Assembly: GCA_003161495.1 (NCBI GenBank)
Contig: PMOP01000274.1
Location: 1 to 8,022 of the forward strand
Direction of reading: 5' to 3'
Origin: Acidobacteriota bacterium
Lineage (GTDB): Bacteria; Acidobacteriota; Terriglobia; Acidiferrales; UBA7541
DNA length: 8,022 nucleotides
Positions 1 to 5,834 of the stretch are shown in pieces. The notes under the pieces are model-generated. The model had not been told where the DNA came from and ran no database searches. It saw only the letters and a program-made list of their open reading frames with translations. The stretch's first letter is position 1. Each line of letters starts with the position of its first letter. A program made the translations under genes and the position numbers.

Positions 1-222
1 AAGCTCTTGCCTTCCGTCGATTGTTTTGTCTGGTCAATCATCTATCAGCCTCAAAAATGCCACATAAGATTATCATGGCCGGGGATAGTTATGCGACCTT
101 TTGCCCGTGTTCAGTTTCGCAATCTCAAAGCGCGCCGCATCGCTACGTTCCGCGTTGTTCCGCGCCAACCTCGCTGAAAGCGCTCACTCCTCTGGGCCGG
201 CGCCGTCCAACAAGATTAGAGA
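1..222. other. Left-edge non-coding stretch, no gene recognised
   Basis: No convincing gene is seen. All three minus-strand frames meet stop codons between positions 34 and 44, so no minus-strand gene runs off the left edge from here. A plus-strand frame is open from the edge to 251, but its translation is rich in Cys, Ser and Pro, resembles no family I know, and runs through the promoter at 223-252. Another plus frame ends at 66 and could be the last 20 or so codons of a gene to the left; this cannot be tested within the window. Confidence 0.5.
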
Positions 223-252
223 TTGAGTGTATGTGCTCGGCTCCTCTATAAT
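223..252 (+). promoter_or_regulatory. Probable sigma-70-type promoter of the ppiD-like gene
   Basis: The sequence shows TTGAGT at 223-228 (4 of 6 matches to TTGACA), an 18-base spacer, and a perfect TATAAT at 247-252. Transcription would begin near 259. The mRNA would then carry a leader of about 130 bases that contains the whole inverted repeat 284-355 before the ribosome binding site at 376-382. The spacer is one base over the optimum. The promoter is inferred from sequence only. Confidence 0.65.
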
Positions 253-283
253 GCCTTGCTTCGCTAAAGGGTGCGACGGTTTC

Positions 284-355
284 GTGGCGCAGGCTTCAGC
301 CTGTGGGGGTTCGTCCTTGCAAGAACTAAACCCCACAGGCTGAAGCCTGCGCCAC
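284..355. repeat. REPIN-like inverted doublet, 25-bp perfect arms
   Basis: The left arm (284-308) and right arm (331-355) are exact reverse complements over 25 bases, with a 22-base centre. The centre is itself partly palindromic (CTTGCAAG at 316-323, and GTTC at 309-312 facing GAAC at 323-326). Each arm starts from the outside with GTGG, then has an imperfect hairpin of 7 pairs around a 2-base turn (GCAGGCT facing AGCCTGT), and ends in GGGG. A GTGG head followed by a small palindrome, present as an inverted pair, is the layout of REP doublets (REPINs), which RAYT transposases mobilise. No RAYT gene lies in the window. No T-run follows, so it is not a normal intrinsic terminator. Confidence 0.8.
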
Positions 356-391
356 AGATGCAGAAAACGTTGCGCGGGAGGATTTTCGGAC

Positions 392-2308
392 GTGTGGGAC
401 GCTCTTCGTGAAAAAAAGATAGGCGTACGGATCATGCTCGGAGTCGTGGTCGGGATTCTGGGAATCGGCATGTTGTTGTACCTCGTGCCGCAGGGCACAA
501 ACGACCTGAACAGCTCGGACGCCGTCGCCCAGGTGGGCGACCAGACGATCTCGGTCGTCGATGTCCAGAACCAATTGAGCAAGAGCACGCGTAGCAGCCA
601 GATTCCTCCCGCGCTGTTGCCGGCCTATACGCAGCAGGCGCTCGATCAGTTGATCGACGAGAAGATGCTGTCCCTCGAAGCCGACCGGATGGGCTTGCGC
701 GTCTCGGACGAAGAGCACGCGGATCTGCTGAAGAAGCTCGTGCCGACGGCTTTTACTGGAGACACATTCATTGGCATGGACCGCTACACCGCGGAAGTCC
801 AGGCGCGATTTCAGATGTCGGTTCCGGAGTTTGAAACGGAAGTGAAAGGCGCCCTGCTCCAGCAAAAATTCCAGCAGCTCGTCACCGATGGCGTCAGGGC
901 CAGTGACGACGAAGTGCGCGACGAGTTCCGCCGCGAGAATGAGAAAATTAAACTCGATTACGTTTCGATCAAGCCCGACGACCTGCTAGCCAAAGTGGAA
1001 GTGTCAGACGCGGATCTCGCGGCCTACTTCGACAAGAACAAAGCCAGGTACGTGGTGCCCGAACGCAGGACCGTGGATTACGCCATCCTGGACCTCGCGC
1101 AGCTTCGCCAACGCTCCCCGGTGACCGATGACGATGAAAAGGTCTACTACCAAAGCCACATCGACCAATACAAACTGGAAGACCGAGCGCACGTCGCCCA
1201 CATTCTATTCAAAACAGTGGGCATGACCGACGCTGAGGCCGCCGAAGTAAAGAAAAAAGCCGAGGACGTCCTGAGCAAGGCAAAGCACGGCGGAAATTTT
1301 GGCGATCTGGCCAAGCAATACTCCGAGGACACGACCAAGGATAAGGGAGGCGACCTGGGCTGGATTGTCCGAGGGCAGACCGTGCCGGAATTTGAAGCCG
1401 CCGCGTTCAGCCTTCCCAAGGGATCGATTTCGGATCTGGTGAAGACGCAGTACGGCTTCCACATCATCCAGGTGATTGACCGCGAGACAGCGCGCACGCA
1501 AACACTGGACGAAGTCAAAGCCAGTATTGTCAATCAATTGCAGCAGGAAAAGGCCGAGCAGCTGGGCGAAACGATCTCGACCCAGATTGCCGACGAAATT
1601 CGTCGCGGCGGGCGCGTCCCAGTCGAGGATCTGGCCAAAAAATTCAACATGACGACCGGGCAGGCGAAACTGGTTGAGGCAACTCAGCCGCTGCCAGAAC
1701 TTGGGAATGCCCCGGGCCTGATGGATACAATTTTTCACCAGCGCACCGGTGACGTTAGCGCCCCGATCCACACGGACCTCGGCTACGTCATTGTTTCCGT
1801 GAAAGACATTCAGCCCTCACACCCTGCGGTACTTGCGGAAGTTCATGACCGCGTAGCCAGCGACTTTCGCCATGAAAAAGCTGTGGACCTTGCGAAAACT
1901 CGCGCCGAAGAGCTCGCCAAGCGCGCCAAATCCGGGGAGAACTTCGCCGCTGCCGCCAAAGCTCTCGGTTTTGCGGTAAAAACATCGGAACCCATCTCTC
2001 GAACCGGCTCGATTCCCGACGTAGGCAGCGCCAAACAATTTGCCGGCGCGTTTGCTTTGCCCGTCGGCCAGATTGGCGATCCGATCTCGGTGGGTCAAAA
2101 TTGGACCGTCTACCGCGTTGCGCAGCACGACCCGGTCAACAACGGCGATTTTGAAAAACAGAAAGCCAAAATCGAAGAGCAAGTTTTGCAGCGGAAGAGG
2201 CAGACGGCCTACGATTTATTCCGAACCGCTCTAAAAGCGCGCCTCCAGCAAGAGGGCCAATTGCACTTTAACGCGGAGAATTTGAAGCGCCTAATAAACC
2301 CCGCATAG
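392..2308 (+). CDS. ppiD: PpiD-like membrane-anchored peptidyl-prolyl isomerase / periplasmic chaperone
   Basis: The product should be an inner-membrane-anchored folding factor acting in the periplasm on newly exported proteins. The 638 residues match the family: a short cytoplasmic N-terminus, one membrane segment (about 11-33), a SurA/PpiD-type N-terminal chaperone domain (about 44-200, with VAQVGDQTIS near its start), and a parvulin (PpiC) domain at about 265-365. The parvulin domain carries the expected HILF (270-273), GGDLGW (319-324) and YGFHIIQV (354-361) motifs. A long helical C-terminal region follows. E. coli PpiD has a similar size and the same anchor-plus-parvulin layout. The start is GTG at 392, set by GGGAGGA at 376-382 with a 9-base spacer. 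It appears to be transcribed alone, from the promoter at 223-252 to the terminator at 2398-2429. The parvulin domain of E. coli PpiD has little isomerase activity. Here both histidine-containing motifs are kept, so activity is possible but unproven. Confidence 0.93.
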   Translation: MWDALREKKIGVRIMLGVVVGILGIGMLLYLVPQGTNDLNSSDAVAQVGDQTISVVDVQNQLSKSTRSSQIPPALLPAYTQQALDQLIDEKMLSLEADRMGLRVSDEEHADLLKKLVPTAFTGDTFIGMDRYTAEVQARFQMSVPEFETEVKGALLQQKFQQLVTDGVRASDDEVRDEFRRENEKIKLDYVSIKPDDLLAKVEVSDADLAAYFDKNKARYVVPERRTVDYAILDLAQLRQRSPVTDDDEKVYYQSHIDQYKLEDRAHVAHILFKTVGMTDAEAAEVKKKAEDVLSKAKHGGNFGDLAKQYSEDTTKDKGGDLGWIVRGQTVPEFEAAAFSLPKGSISDLVKTQYGFHIIQVIDRETARTQTLDEVKASIVNQLQQEKAEQLGETISTQIADEIRRGGRVPVEDLAKKFNMTTGQAKLVEATQPLPELGNAPGLMDTIFHQRTGDVSAPIHTDLGYVIVSVKDIQPSHPAVLAEVHDRVASDFRHEKAVDLAKTRAEELAKRAKSGENFAAAAKALGFAVKTSEPISRTGSIPDVGSAKQFAGAFALPVGQIGDPISVGQNWTVYRVAQHDPVNNGDFEKQKAKIEEQVLQRKRQTAYDLFRTALKARLQQEGQLHFNAENLKRLINPA

Positions 2309-2345
2309 CATGTAACTATAACAACATAAAGGCGTTATTAATTTA

Positions 2346-2369
2346 GTGGCGAGGCTTGCTTTCGCCTCC
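2346..2369 (+). repeat. Possible solitary REP-like hairpin
   Basis: Just after the ppiD-like gene the sequence begins GTGGCGAGGCTTGC and closes with TTTCGCC. GGCGA (2348-2352) can pair with TCGCC (2362-2366) around a 9-base loop. It shares the GTGGCG head with the two doublets at 284-355 and 7042-7116 but stands alone, and its inner bases differ. It could be a decayed single REP unit or a chance hairpin. No T-run follows it. Confidence 0.3.
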
Positions 2370-2397
2370 GTCCTAAGCTAGCATATTTGTTGTCCGG

Positions 2398-2429
2398 ATC
2401 TTGCGCCATACGCCAGAGGCAAGATTTTT
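2398..2429 (+). terminator. Probable intrinsic terminator after the ppiD-like gene
   Basis: ATCTTGC at 2398-2404 is the exact reverse complement of GCAAGAT at 2419-2425. The loop is 14 bases and the second arm runs directly into a T-run (2425-2429). The location, 90 bases beyond the ppiD-like stop codon and before the next promoter, fits. The stem is rather AT-rich for a strong terminator. Confidence 0.5.
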
Positions 2430-2510
2430 AGCAGTTCCCCTTCCCAGAGATTGCTTTTCGCAATTTGGTTTTTCTAATCCTGTCCGCCGCTTTTCGTGAA
2501 GGGCTAATTT

Positions 2511-2539
2511 TTGACAGGCACTCGGGCGGGAATCATTAT
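2511..2539 (+). promoter_or_regulatory. Probable promoter of the 140-aa hypothetical gene
   Basis: A perfect TTGACA at 2511-2516 is followed, after a 17-base spacer, by CATTAT at 2534-2539 (4 of 6 matches to TATAAT). Transcription would begin near 2546, about 50 bases before the ATG at 2598. The optimal spacer and position, between a terminator-like hairpin and an ORF, support it. Confidence 0.6.
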
Positions 2540-2597
2540 TTAAGTCTTACGGGCCGTATCCGACAGCGGAAACATTGGAAAGCAAGCGAGGTACAAG

Positions 2598-3020
2598 ATG
2601 CAGGGGAAGACGAATCATCGCAATGAGTATCAGTGCACGATTGAAGTGAATCAGAACGGGAAGTACTGCGTGCGCGTTCGAGCTTCTTTTGCCCGCAAGG
2701 CCTGGGTCTTACCCGTTTATTTTCTTGCCTCTTCGTTTGACCGCTCCATGCGGAAGCTGGAGCAAGTGCTGCAGTTCCTGCAGCAAAAGGAAGAAGGCTT
2801 GCGGTTCTGGGGCGTCGAATACTCGGACGATCCCAAAATCTCGGAGGAACTGGTCCGCGAAGCCGGATTGCGGCTCGATCGCCGCGCTGAATTCCCACGC
2901 CGGTCTTCGAGCGTCGCCCTGTCACCGGAAAAGCCGGTTCCGGCTTTCTTGCTGGCTCCGGTTCGGCGCGGATTGGCGCATTCGATCGATACAGGCCGCG
3001 TAGGCGCAGCCGGTAACTAA
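2598..3020 (+). CDS. Hypothetical protein, 140 aa
   Basis: I do not recognise the family. The start ATG at 2598 is preceded by GCGAGG (2586-2591) at a 6-base spacing and by a good promoter at 2511-2539, which together make this the coding strand. The first 50 residues alternate polar and hydrophobic positions (YQCTIEV, YCVRVRAS), suggesting a small beta sheet. Residues about 50-90 look helical, with a Q- and E-rich stretch and the motif FWGVEYSDDP. The last 50 residues are Arg-, Pro- and Ala-rich and probably disordered. There is no signal peptide or clear membrane segment, so a cytoplasmic location is inferred. It converges with the gene at 3024-3299, leaving only 3 bases between the two stop codons. 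An overlapping antisense frame (2536-3078) is less likely to be real. Function unknown. Confidence 0.6.
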   Translation: MQGKTNHRNEYQCTIEVNQNGKYCVRVRASFARKAWVLPVYFLASSFDRSMRKLEQVLQFLQQKEEGLRFWGVEYSDDPKISEELVREAGLRLDRRAEFPRRSSSVALSPEKPVPAFLLAPVRRGLAHSIDTGRVGAAGN

Positions 3021-3023
3021 GCT

Positions 3024-3299
3024 TTATTTTTCCCTCAAAATGACTTCGCCGTTGCCGATGGGCTGGTCGTTCAGCCAAAGGCGATATTTGTAGGAGCCGG
3101 GGTTTATACCTGGGCGTGGCGGGCCGCTTTGCAGTTGGCGTCCCGGGGGCGCCTGGAAGACGTTGGATTGGAAGGGGCAGCGGTTGGGATCGAACTGAAT
3201 TTTGAGATTGCCGGATTCCGATAGCCAGACGACTTGCTCATCGGGGCCAATCACGACGATTTCCGGGAGCACACCAACCAGGACCAGTTTTTCCGCCAT
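3024..3299 (-). CDS. Small cupredoxin-like hypothetical protein, 91 aa
   Basis: The start chosen is the ATG at 3297-3299 because GGAGG (3315-3311), the core of a strong ribosome binding site, lies 11 bases upstream. The same frame stays open to 3494, but the extra residues read through a dispersed repeat and contain the tell-tale spurious NTENTE peptide, so they are rejected. The 91-residue protein has alternating beta-strand patterns: EIVVIGPDEQVVWLSESG, a central Cys in NRCPF, then PGINPGSYKYRLWLND and a final hydrophobic strand. This resembles the Greek-key beta sandwich of cupredoxins, in which strands are joined by a Pro- and Gly-rich loop before Y-x-Y. It has no histidine at all, so it cannot form a type 1 copper site. 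No signal peptide is visible, so a cytoplasmic place is inferred. The fold assignment is by appearance only. Confidence 0.65.
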   Translation of the reverse strand: MAEKLVLVGVLPEIVVIGPDEQVVWLSESGNLKIQFDPNRCPFQSNVFQAPPGRQLQSGPPRPGINPGSYKYRLWLNDQPIGNGEVILREK

Positions 3300-3415
3300 C
3301 GATACGCTTTCCTCCGCTGCCACGCGAAGATAGCACAGCATCCCCTTTGCGCGCTTGGAGAATGTGCGTGCCGGGGCAGGCCGCGGCCGAGCGGCCACGA
3401 CGAACAAGTGCCTTC

Positions 3416-3499
3416 TCTCTGTGTTCTCTGTGTTGAAGCTCTTGAATTTATGGCGTTTGAAGAAAACTGCAAAGTCTTTCAACATAGAGGACACAGAGA
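3416..3499. repeat. Inverted pair of the dispersed 'NTENTE' repeat
   Basis: The left copy (3416-3437) and the reverse complement of the right copy (3478-3499) agree at 20 of 22 bases, around a 40-base centre. The unit is built of CTCTGTGTT-like steps. Read on the minus strand it gives FNTENTERR, a peptide I know as a common false N-terminus in genomes that carry this repeat family. It lies 110 or more bases upstream of the true start of the 91-aa gene and is non-coding. Its origin and function are unknown. A transcribed RNA would form a long hairpin with two mismatches. Confidence 0.75.
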
Positions 3500-3764
3500 A
3501 AAGCGGAGGGCGAATTCATTGACGTGGATAAGGCGGCAAAGGGGCCGATGATAGATGAGGCACAGCCATTTTGGCGGTTGCGTAGACGCCAAGAATCGCG
3601 CAAACTAGGTACTGGTCGGGAGTTTGTATTGGGAGAATCGCCCCGGAACGCGACCGGGCAATCGCTTTATCCACAAAGCCATCTTCGATGGTCCGTGTAC
3701 TAGTCTTAGCGCATATTTTTGGATGGGCCTGCAAGAGACCGCGTGAAAGCTGAGGTTGGAAGTC
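3500..3764. other. Non-coding gap before the aminotransferase gene
   Basis: I see no supported gene here. A minus-strand frame ending at 3516 stays open through the gap, but it is the tail of a shadow of the aminotransferase gene. Its possible GTG start inside the gap has no good ribosome binding site. No promoter matching the quality of those at 223-252 or 2511-2539 was found. The aminotransferase promoter is presumably here but remains unplaced. Confidence 0.45.
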
Positions 3765-4976
3765 ATGATGGATCCGATGGATGAATTGCGACCGCCGACG
3801 AGGCTGATGCTCACGCCAGGCCCGTCGTGCATTAGCCCGCGCGTTTACCGCGCGCTGGCCACGCCCCTGGTGGGGCATGTCGATCCTTGGTTCACGGAAT
3901 TTATGGGCGGCGTCCAGGAATTGCTGCGCCGCGTTTTTCAGACGGAGAATAACATCACGTTCCCGATTTCCGCATCGGGAACAGGCGGCATTGAAACCGC
4001 AGTAGTCAACGCCCTTGAGCCGGGCGATGAAGCGATTGTTTGCGTGAATGGCGTATTTTCCGACCGCATGGCGGAAATCGCCGAGCGCACCGGAGCCAAA
4101 ATTCACCGCGTTCCCGCGCCCTTTGGCCGGACCGTGGATCCAGGAGATGTGCGCCGCGCCGGGCAAGGGCGAAAGATCAAGTTTGTGGGCCTCGCGCACG
4201 GGGAAACCTCAACCGGCGTCGTAACCAAGCTCGAACCCTTTCGTAAGGTAGCCGACGAACTCGGCGCGCTTCTGGTTGTGGACAGCGTCGCGACGCTCGC
4301 CGGTGTGCCTCTGGACGTGGACCGCCAGGGCATCGATATCTGTTTCAGCGGAACGCAGAAGGCTATCAGCGCGCCGCCAGGAATGTCGCCCATTACGGTG
4401 AACGCGCGCGTTGAAGAAATGCTGCGGAAGCGCAAGACGAAAGTGCAGAGCTGGTATTTCGACCTCACCACGGTGATGAATTACTGGGGCAAGGAACGCA
4501 CCTATCACCATACGCCGCCGATTTCCCTGATTTATGGGCTGCATGAGGCGCTGCGGATCGTTCTCGAAGAGGGCCTGGAGGCAAGCTGGGAACGCCACAG
4601 GCAAAATCAAGCGGCTCTGATCGCGGGCTTGGAGGCAATGGGCATCCGCCTTTTTGTTGAAAATCCAGAGGACCGCCTGCCGACCGTCACCTCCATTTAC
4701 ATTCCCGCCGGTATCGATGGCGTGAAAGCGCGCGGCCGGCTGCTGAATGAATTCAATATTGAAATCTCCGGAGGGCTCGGGGAAATCAAATCCACGACAT
4801 GGCGCATCGGCCTGATGGGATATTCCAGCCAGCGCGCGAATGTTCTCCTCTTTCTCGACTCGCTGGAGAGGGTTTTGCTCGACCAGGGCATGAAGCTTTC
4901 CATCGGCGCTGGAATTGCCGCAGCTGCCAGCAGCTTTGCGCATGCTGAGCCCGTACCCGTCGGTCACGGAAGGTAG
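3765..4976 (+). CDS. Class V PLP aminotransferase, alanine/serine-glyoxylate type
   Basis: This enzyme should transfer an amino group from alanine or serine to glyoxylate (or a related acceptor), using pyridoxal phosphate, in the cytoplasm. The 403 residues are typical of the AGT/SgaA/PucG family. LTPGPS lies near residue 16. The cofactor phosphate-binding SGTGGIE is at 71-77. HGETSTG is at 145-151, the pyridine-binding Asp is in VVDSVAT (Asp173), and the Schiff-base lysine is in SGTQKAISAPPG (Lys199). HHTPPISLIYGL and a C-terminal IGLMGYSSQ complete the fold. GAGG at 3752-3755 sits 9 bases before the ATG at 3765, favouring it over the in-frame TTG at 3756, which would touch the GAGG. The protein ends in an Ala-rich tail after the usual domain. 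Exact substrate (photorespiration-like glyoxylate handling, serine cycle or purine breakdown) cannot be told; no ureide or glyoxylate genes are nearby. The next gene starts 9 bases after the stop. Confidence 0.92.
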   Translation: MMDPMDELRPPTRLMLTPGPSCISPRVYRALATPLVGHVDPWFTEFMGGVQELLRRVFQTENNITFPISASGTGGIETAVVNALEPGDEAIVCVNGVFSDRMAEIAERTGAKIHRVPAPFGRTVDPGDVRRAGQGRKIKFVGLAHGETSTGVVTKLEPFRKVADELGALLVVDSVATLAGVPLDVDRQGIDICFSGTQKAISAPPGMSPITVNARVEEMLRKRKTKVQSWYFDLTTVMNYWGKERTYHHTPPISLIYGLHEALRIVLEEGLEASWERHRQNQAALIAGLEAMGIRLFVENPEDRLPTVTSIYIPAGIDGVKARGRLLNEFNIEISGGLGEIKSTTWRIGLMGYSSQRANVLLFLDSLERVLLDQGMKLSIGAGIAAAASSFAHAEPVPVGHGR

Positions 4977-4985
4977 CCTGCAAAA

Positions 4986-5360
4986 ATGAGCACAGGGACC
5001 GGACTTTCTAATCTTGGAGCGATGAGCCAATTCGTTGGTGAATTTGACGTAACCTCGCGGCTGACCGATCGGACCTACCATTGCCGGTTTTCGCACCTGT
5101 GGAACGGCATCGCCACACGCCATAGCGACACGGTGGACACAAAATTCGTGGTGGATGGCAAAGGGTCGATTGTCGGCCTGGCGCATCCGGGAATCGTTCA
5201 GTTTACGGCAAAATCCGGCCGTGACATTTCGGACCGGGAGGCGAGCTACGTCGCGGCTCAATATCTGCAAGAGCAGCTGGAGCAGGAAGACGAACGGCCT
5301 CTCTATGACGTTTCCGCGGCGGATGTGGTGCGGATTATTGGACTTCTCGGAATTAAGTGA
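4986..5360 (+). CDS. Hypothetical protein, 124 aa, probably co-transcribed with the aminotransferase
   Basis: I do not recognise the family. The ATG at 4986 is only 9 bases past the aminotransferase stop, with GGAAGG at 4968-4973 inside the end of that gene, so translation coupling is likely. A later in-frame ATG at 5022 has GGAG only 2 bases away, which is too close. The sequence shows alternating strands (FVGEFDVTSRL, YHCRFSHLW, TKFVVDGKGSIVGLAHP), then a helical, acidic segment (YLQEQLEQEDE), and a short C-terminal helix (DVVRIIGLLG). It has no signal peptide, membrane segment or obvious catalytic motif, so a small soluble alpha/beta protein in the cytoplasm is inferred. Operon position suggests a link with the aminotransferase, but no role can be named. 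No terminator-like hairpin with a T-run was seen directly after it. Confidence 0.75.
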   Translation: MSTGTGLSNLGAMSQFVGEFDVTSRLTDRTYHCRFSHLWNGIATRHSDTVDTKFVVDGKGSIVGLAHPGIVQFTAKSGRDISDREASYVAAQYLQEQLEQEDERPLYDVSAADVVRIIGLLGIK

Positions 5361-5364
5361 ACGC

Positions 5365-5394
5365 GATTCGTGATTTGTAACTCATGATTCGTGG
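5365..5394. repeat. Degenerate GATTCGTG direct repeat
   Basis: GATTCGTG occurs at 5365-5372 and again at 5386-5393, with the related TGATTTGTAACTCATGATT between. Read on the minus strand it gives NHELQITN, a spurious-peptide pattern familiar from dispersed intergenic repeats. It starts 4 bases after the 124-aa gene ends. It appears non-coding, and no function is visible. Confidence 0.5.
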
Positions 5395-5426
5395 ACGGTG
5401 ACGGTCTACCTGGTTGGTCTCTCTCG

Positions 5427-5468
5427 AATTTCTTTGTGTTCCCTGCGCCCTCTGAGTTAAAACCTTTT
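5427..5468. repeat. Degenerate dispersed repeat related to the 3416-3499 type
   Basis: The segment TTCTTTGTGTTCCCTGCGCC followed by CTCTGAGTTAAAACC has the same CTCTGTGTT-step build as the repeat at 3416-3499. On the minus strand it reads LTQRAQGTQRN, another false-peptide signature of this repeat class. It lies between the 124-aa gene and the 3' end of the minus-strand microprotein gene. The relationship to the 3416-3499 element is by eye and could be convergence of low-complexity sequence. Confidence 0.5.
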
Positions 5469-5492
5469 CCGATTGAATATAAAAATTCACGA

Positions 5493-5651
5493 CTACGCGT
5501 CGGAAAGCGATTCGTCGAAGCCGCCCGATGGTTCCGGCAACTCGCCGGATTCGAGGATCGCCCCGCAATCGAGGCATTCCACATATTCCGCGTCGGAATC
5601 CTTGGCGATGAGTTGCGTGCGGGAATGGCGGCAAGTAGCGGGATCGGCCAC
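5493..5651 (-). CDS. Small zinc-ribbon-like protein, 52 aa, GTG start
   Basis: This short gene uses a GTG start (5651-5649). AGGAG (5663-5659) lies 7 bases upstream, and an in-frame stop six codons upstream of the start makes GTG the only sensible start. An extended -10 (5683-5675) precedes it. The protein has CRH at residues 7-9, then YVECLDCGAILE at 23-34, so Cys7/His9 and Cys26/Cys29 could form one zinc site. The C-terminal 18 residues are acidic and Gly/Ser-rich, probably disordered. The CxxCG knuckle followed by a hydrophobic pair is usual in zinc ribbons of small RNA-, DNA- or protein-binding proteins. Function is unknown. The third reading frame of this strand is the only one giving a coherent protein. 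It lies between two plus-strand genes and is transcribed away from the AI-2E gene. Confidence 0.72.
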   Translation of the reverse strand: MADPATCRHSRTQLIAKDSDAEYVECLDCGAILESGELPEPSGGFDESLSDA

Positions 5652-5674
5652 AATGTTACTCCTAAGCTAAACAA

Positions 5675-5683
5675 ATCATAGCA
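5675..5683 (-). promoter_or_regulatory. Extended -10 promoter of the 52-aa zinc-ribbon gene
   Basis: The minus strand reads TGCTATGAT: the TG of an extended -10, one base, then TATGAT (5 of 6 matches to TATAAT). A TTGAGT further upstream is 21 bases away, too far for a normal -35, but extended -10 promoters can do without one. Transcription would start about 17 bases before the GTG, giving a short leader that just covers the AGGAG. Confidence 0.5.
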
Positions 5684-5834
5684 CGCGACTCGAAACGCGG
5701 CACTCAAGTTGAATCACGAACGATGCCTAAAATGCCCGAACCTGGGTTATAAGGGGTGAGCTGTATTTTGCCCGGAAAACGCCCGATGAAAGAGTCGATG
5801 CAAGTCATGAACCGGAAGGGAAACTCGATCCGCC
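5684..5834. other. Gap before the AI-2E family gene
   Basis: This stretch would carry the promoter of the gene at 5835. A TATAAG (5748-5753) matches a -10 at 5 of 6 positions, but no good -35 lies 16-18 bases upstream, so it is only a candidate. A short frame at 5786-5851 (21 codons, three in-frame ATGs) overlaps the start of the membrane protein gene in another frame; see findings. No repeat or hairpin with a T-run was seen. Confidence 0.35.

Noticed and set aside
21..251. Plus-strand open frame of 76 codons at the left edge
   Set aside because: It starts with TTG, has odd Cys/Ser/Pro-rich composition, and its end covers a strong promoter (-10 at 247-252).
284..355. CRISPR or intrinsic terminator reading of the inverted repeat
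   Set aside because: There are only two arms in opposite orientation and no spacers of equal size, and no T-run follows either arm.
184..865. Minus-strand open frames over the leader and ppiD start
   Set aside because: They read through the inverted repeat and are shadows of a gene with clear parvulin and membrane-anchor domains.
1205..1771. Minus-strand 188-codon frame inside the ppiD-like gene
   Set aside because: It is antisense to the conserved PpiC domain; GC-rich coding DNA often leaves such frames open.
2536..3078. Minus-strand 180-codon frame opposite the 140-aa gene
   Set aside because: It is Arg/Pro/Ser-rich with no structure pattern, overlaps the end of the 3024-3299 gene, and runs past the good plus-strand promoter. 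Some doubt remains because the 140-aa protein is also unrecognised.
3756..3764. TTG start for the aminotransferase
   Set aside because: The GAGG directly abuts it, leaving no spacer; the ATG at 3765 has 9 bases.
3516..4199. Minus-strand 227-codon frame
   Set aside because: Most of it is antisense to the PLP-binding region of the aminotransferase, and the part in the gap has no supported start.
4209..5270. Minus-strand 353-codon frame
   Set aside because: It is antisense to the aminotransferase catalytic lysine region and the 124-aa gene. It has mixed composition and no family resemblance.
5391..5681. Plus-strand 96-codon frame in the repeat-rich gap
   Set aside because: It runs through a dispersed repeat and is antisense to the better supported zinc-ribbon gene.
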